Source of the DNA: Nemertoderma westbladi
Taxonomy: Eukaryota > Xenacoelomorpha > Nemertodermatida > Nemertodermatidae
DNA length: 64,000 nucleotides
Reading direction: 5' to 3'
Assembly: GCA_032718475.1 (NCBI GenBank)
Contig: JAUCBJ010006714.1
Location: 62,001-126,000, forward strand
Below, piece by piece: positions 62,601 through 64,000 of the stretch; within the stretch, counting starts at the first letter, position 1; each line of letters begins with the position of its first letter. The notes below the pieces were generated by a model that was given only the letters and a program-made list of their open reading frames with translations, was not told where the DNA came from and did not search any database. A program made the position numbers and the translations under genes.

Positions 62601-64000
62601 AGCCACTATCCGTAATGTAACAACATCTACGTGTTTTAGTTTTAGCCACTATCCGTAATGTAACAACGTCTACGTGTTTTAGTTTTAGCCACTATCCGTA
62701 ATGTAACAACATCTACGCGTTTTAGTTTTAGCCACTATCCGTAATGTAACAACGTCTACGCGTTTTAGTTTTAGCCACTATCCGTAATGTAACAACATCT
62801 ACGTGTTTTAGTTTTAGCCACTAACCGTAATGTAACAACATCTACGTGTTTTAGTTTTAGCCACTATCCGTAATGTAACAACATCTACGTGTTTTAGTTT
62901 TAGCCACTATCCGTAATGTAACAACGTCTACGCGTTTTAGTTTTAGCCACTATCCGTAATGTAACAACATCTACGTGTTTTAGTTTTAGCCACTATCCGT
63001 AATGTAACAACGTCTACGTGTTTTAGTTTTAGCCACTATCCGTAATGTAACAACATCTACGCGTTTTAGTTTTAGCCACTATCCGTAATGTAACAACATC
63101 TACGTGTTTTAGTTTTAGCCACTATCCGTAATGTAACAACGTCAACGCGTTTTAGTTTTAGCCACTATCCGTAATGTAACAACATCTACGTGTTTTAGTT
63201 TTAGCCACTATCCGTAATGTAACAACGTCTACGTGTTTTAGTTTTAGCCACTATCCGTAATGTAACAACATCTACGCGTTTTAGTTTTAGCCACTATCCG
63301 TAATGTAACAACATCTACGTGTTTTAGTTTTAGCCACTATCCGTAATGTAACAACATCTACGTGTTTTAGTTTTAGCCACTATCCGTAATGTAACAACGT
63401 CAACGCGTTTTAGTTTTAGCCACTATCCGTAATGTAACAACATCTACGTGTTTTAGTTTTAGCCACTATCCGTAATGTAACAACGTCTACGTGTTTTAGT
63501 TTTAGCCACTATCCGTAATGTAACAACATCTACGCGTTTTAGTTTTAGCCACTATCCGTAATGTAACAACATCTACGTGTTTTAGTTTTAGCCACTATCC
63601 GTAATGTAACAACATCTACGTGTTTTAGTTTTAGCCACTATCCGTAATGTAACAACGTCTACGTGTTTTAGTTTTAGCCACTATCCGTAATGTAACAACA
63701 TCTACGCGTTTTAGTTTTAGCCACTAACCGTAATGTCACAACGTCTACGTGTTTTAGTTTTAGCCACTATCCGTAATGTAACAACGTCTACGCGTTTTAG
63801 TTTTAGCCACTAACCGTAATGTCACAACGTCTACGTGTTTTAGTTTTAGCCACTAACCGTAATGTCACAACGTCTACGTGTTTTAGTTTTAGCCACTATC
63901 CGTAATGTAACAACATCTACGCGTTTTAGTTTTAGCCACTATCCGTAATGTAACAACGTCTACGCGTTTTAGTTTTAGCCACTAACCGTAATGTCACAAC
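59688..64000. repeat. Domain N: ACGTG-rich region, array continues past the window
   Basis: Units with C39T (ACGTG), rare elsewhere, become frequent, usually together with CATC (G32A). These units have lost two of the four CpG sites of the reference unit and the ACGCGT palindrome. TAACC-CATC-ACGTG units starting near 62,079, 62,509 and 62,810 lie 10 and 7 units apart and mark local multimers. The last 31 bases (63,970-64,000) are a partial unit, so the array is cut by the window and not ended. Confidence 0.8.
63110..63711. repeat. Hexameric higher-order repeat (258 bp, two full copies plus a partial)
   Basis: Six units in the order T35A (GTCAACGCG), CATC-ACGTG, CGTC-ACGTG, CATC-ACGCG, CATC-ACGTG, CATC-ACGTG occupy 63,110-63,367 and repeat at 63,368-63,625. 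The two units at 63,626-63,711 (CGTC-ACGTG, CATC-ACGCG) repeat the third and fourth units. A related order without T35A precedes it from 62,852. Confidence 0.9.

Larger units (their letters stand above)
1..64000. repeat. 43-bp tandem satellite array, uninterrupted across the window
   Basis: The motif TAGTTTTAG recurs every 43 bases in the same orientation from base 1 to base 63,970. Counting gives 1,488 complete units plus 31 bases of the next. Phase checks at 16,983, 20,713, 45,008 and 63,970 equal whole multiples of 43 once 3, 14, 14 and 15 single-base deletions are allowed for, and all 15 deletions were found individually. There is therefore no inserted foreign sequence, inversion or spacer. 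Stops are present in each unit (TAG at unit positions 1 and 7, TAA at 20 and usually 25; several on the reverse strand), and 43 is not divisible by 3, so all six frames close within about three units. It is non-coding in the protein sense. By analogy with known satellites it is probably heterochromatic DNA (centromere, pericentromere, subtelomere or B chromosome); location and species cannot be read from the sequence. Neither array edge is in the window. Confidence 0.99.

Noticed and set aside
1-64000. CRISPR array (regular short repeats with variable parts)
   Set aside because: The full 43-bp period is conserved and there are no unique spacers; variable positions are single bases with two or three states. 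This is a tandem satellite.
1-64000. Protein-coding repeat gene or long open reading frames
   Set aside because: Stops occur in each unit on both strands, and the 43-bp period moves every frame through all unit phases, so frames close within about three units. Only short chance frames exist.
1-64000. CENP-B box
   Set aside because: No unit has the TTCG...CGGGA core; the CpG-containing segments are ACGCGT and AACGTC. Centromere function can be neither shown nor excluded.
1-64000. True telomere repeat array
   Set aside because: TTTTAG occurs only as a pair inside a 43-bp unit and is not continuous; only a resemblance can be claimed.
1-64000. Transposable element, retrovirus or organelle insertion within the array
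   Set aside because: Phase accounting leaves no extra bases: 1,473 units of 43, 15 of 42 and a 31-base end equal 64,000.
1-64000. tRNA, rRNA or other structured RNA genes
   Set aside because: The sequence is only the satellite unit, with short palindromes ACGCGT and GACGTC and no longer stem. Transcription of the satellite is possible but nothing in the sequence shows it.
1-64000. Naming the species or lineage from the unit
   Set aside because: I do not recognise the 43-bp unit; a eukaryotic nuclear origin is the most that can be inferred.

Overview
The whole window is one uninterrupted, head-to-tail satellite DNA array with a 43-bp repeat unit. Starting at base 1 I count 1,488 complete units (1,473 of 43 bp and 15 of 42 bp, ending at 63,969) plus a 31-base partial unit at the right end. 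The phase arithmetic closes exactly: every departure from a 43-base step is explained by 15 single-base deletions that I located one by one. No gene, transposon, spacer, inversion or gap of any size lies inside. The array runs off both ends of the window. There are no protein-coding genes, RNA genes or CRISPR arrays: both strands carry stop codons in each unit, and because 43 is not a multiple of 3 every reading frame meets them, so no frame should stay open beyond about three units. A simple tandem array of this size points to a eukaryotic nuclear genome (centromeric, pericentromeric, subtelomeric or B-chromosome heterochromatin), read with long reads. I do not recognise the repeat family and cannot name the organism. 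The unit is about 40% G+C, with four CpG dinucleotides in 43 bp, an ACGCGT palindrome and two adjacent TTTTAG hexamers. Unit positions below are numbered 1-43 from the TAG that opens the window. Unit types differ at a few diagnostic positions: T16/A16 (TATCC or TAACC), A26/C26 and A27/C27 (GTAAC, GTCAC, GTCCC), A29/G29, G32/A32 (CGTC or CATC), C39/T39 (ACGCG or ACGTG), G38A (ACACG), T35A, G40C, and C11T with T14C (GCTACC). Layout by dominant variant: 1-1.9 kb alternating TAACC/TATCC dimers; 1.9-4.1 kb GCTACC units alternating with TATCC; 4.1-6.5 kb mixed, with rare AGGTTTAG units; 6.5-8.7 kb GCTACC/GTCAC with the first 42-bp units; 8.7-13.7 kb TATCC-dominated; 13.7-20.7 kb rich in AACGAC units and most 42-bp units; 20.7-23.5 kb alternating with a 19-unit duplication; 23.5-28.1 kb rich in CATC units; 28.1-30.3 kb multimers marked by CAACGCC; 30.3-32.2 kb long identical CATC runs; 32.2-56.1 kb a roughly 12-kb block duplicated in tandem; 56.1-59.7 kb mixed; 59.7-64 kb rich in ACGTG. 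The most notable structure is the tandem duplication of an entire 277-unit block (32,237-44,147) as a 274-unit copy (44,277-56,057). In the first 6.5 kb of the two copies I found only one difference, a 1-base deletion. Nested inside and outside it are exact or near-exact multimers of 2, 3, 5, 6, 7, 9 and 12 units, and duplications with periods of 19, 26, 47 and 74 units. Together these show an array growing by repeated unequal exchange or replication-based amplification at many scales. Many of the common point variants are C-to-T or G-to-A changes at the CpG sites, which is what cytosine methylation would leave.
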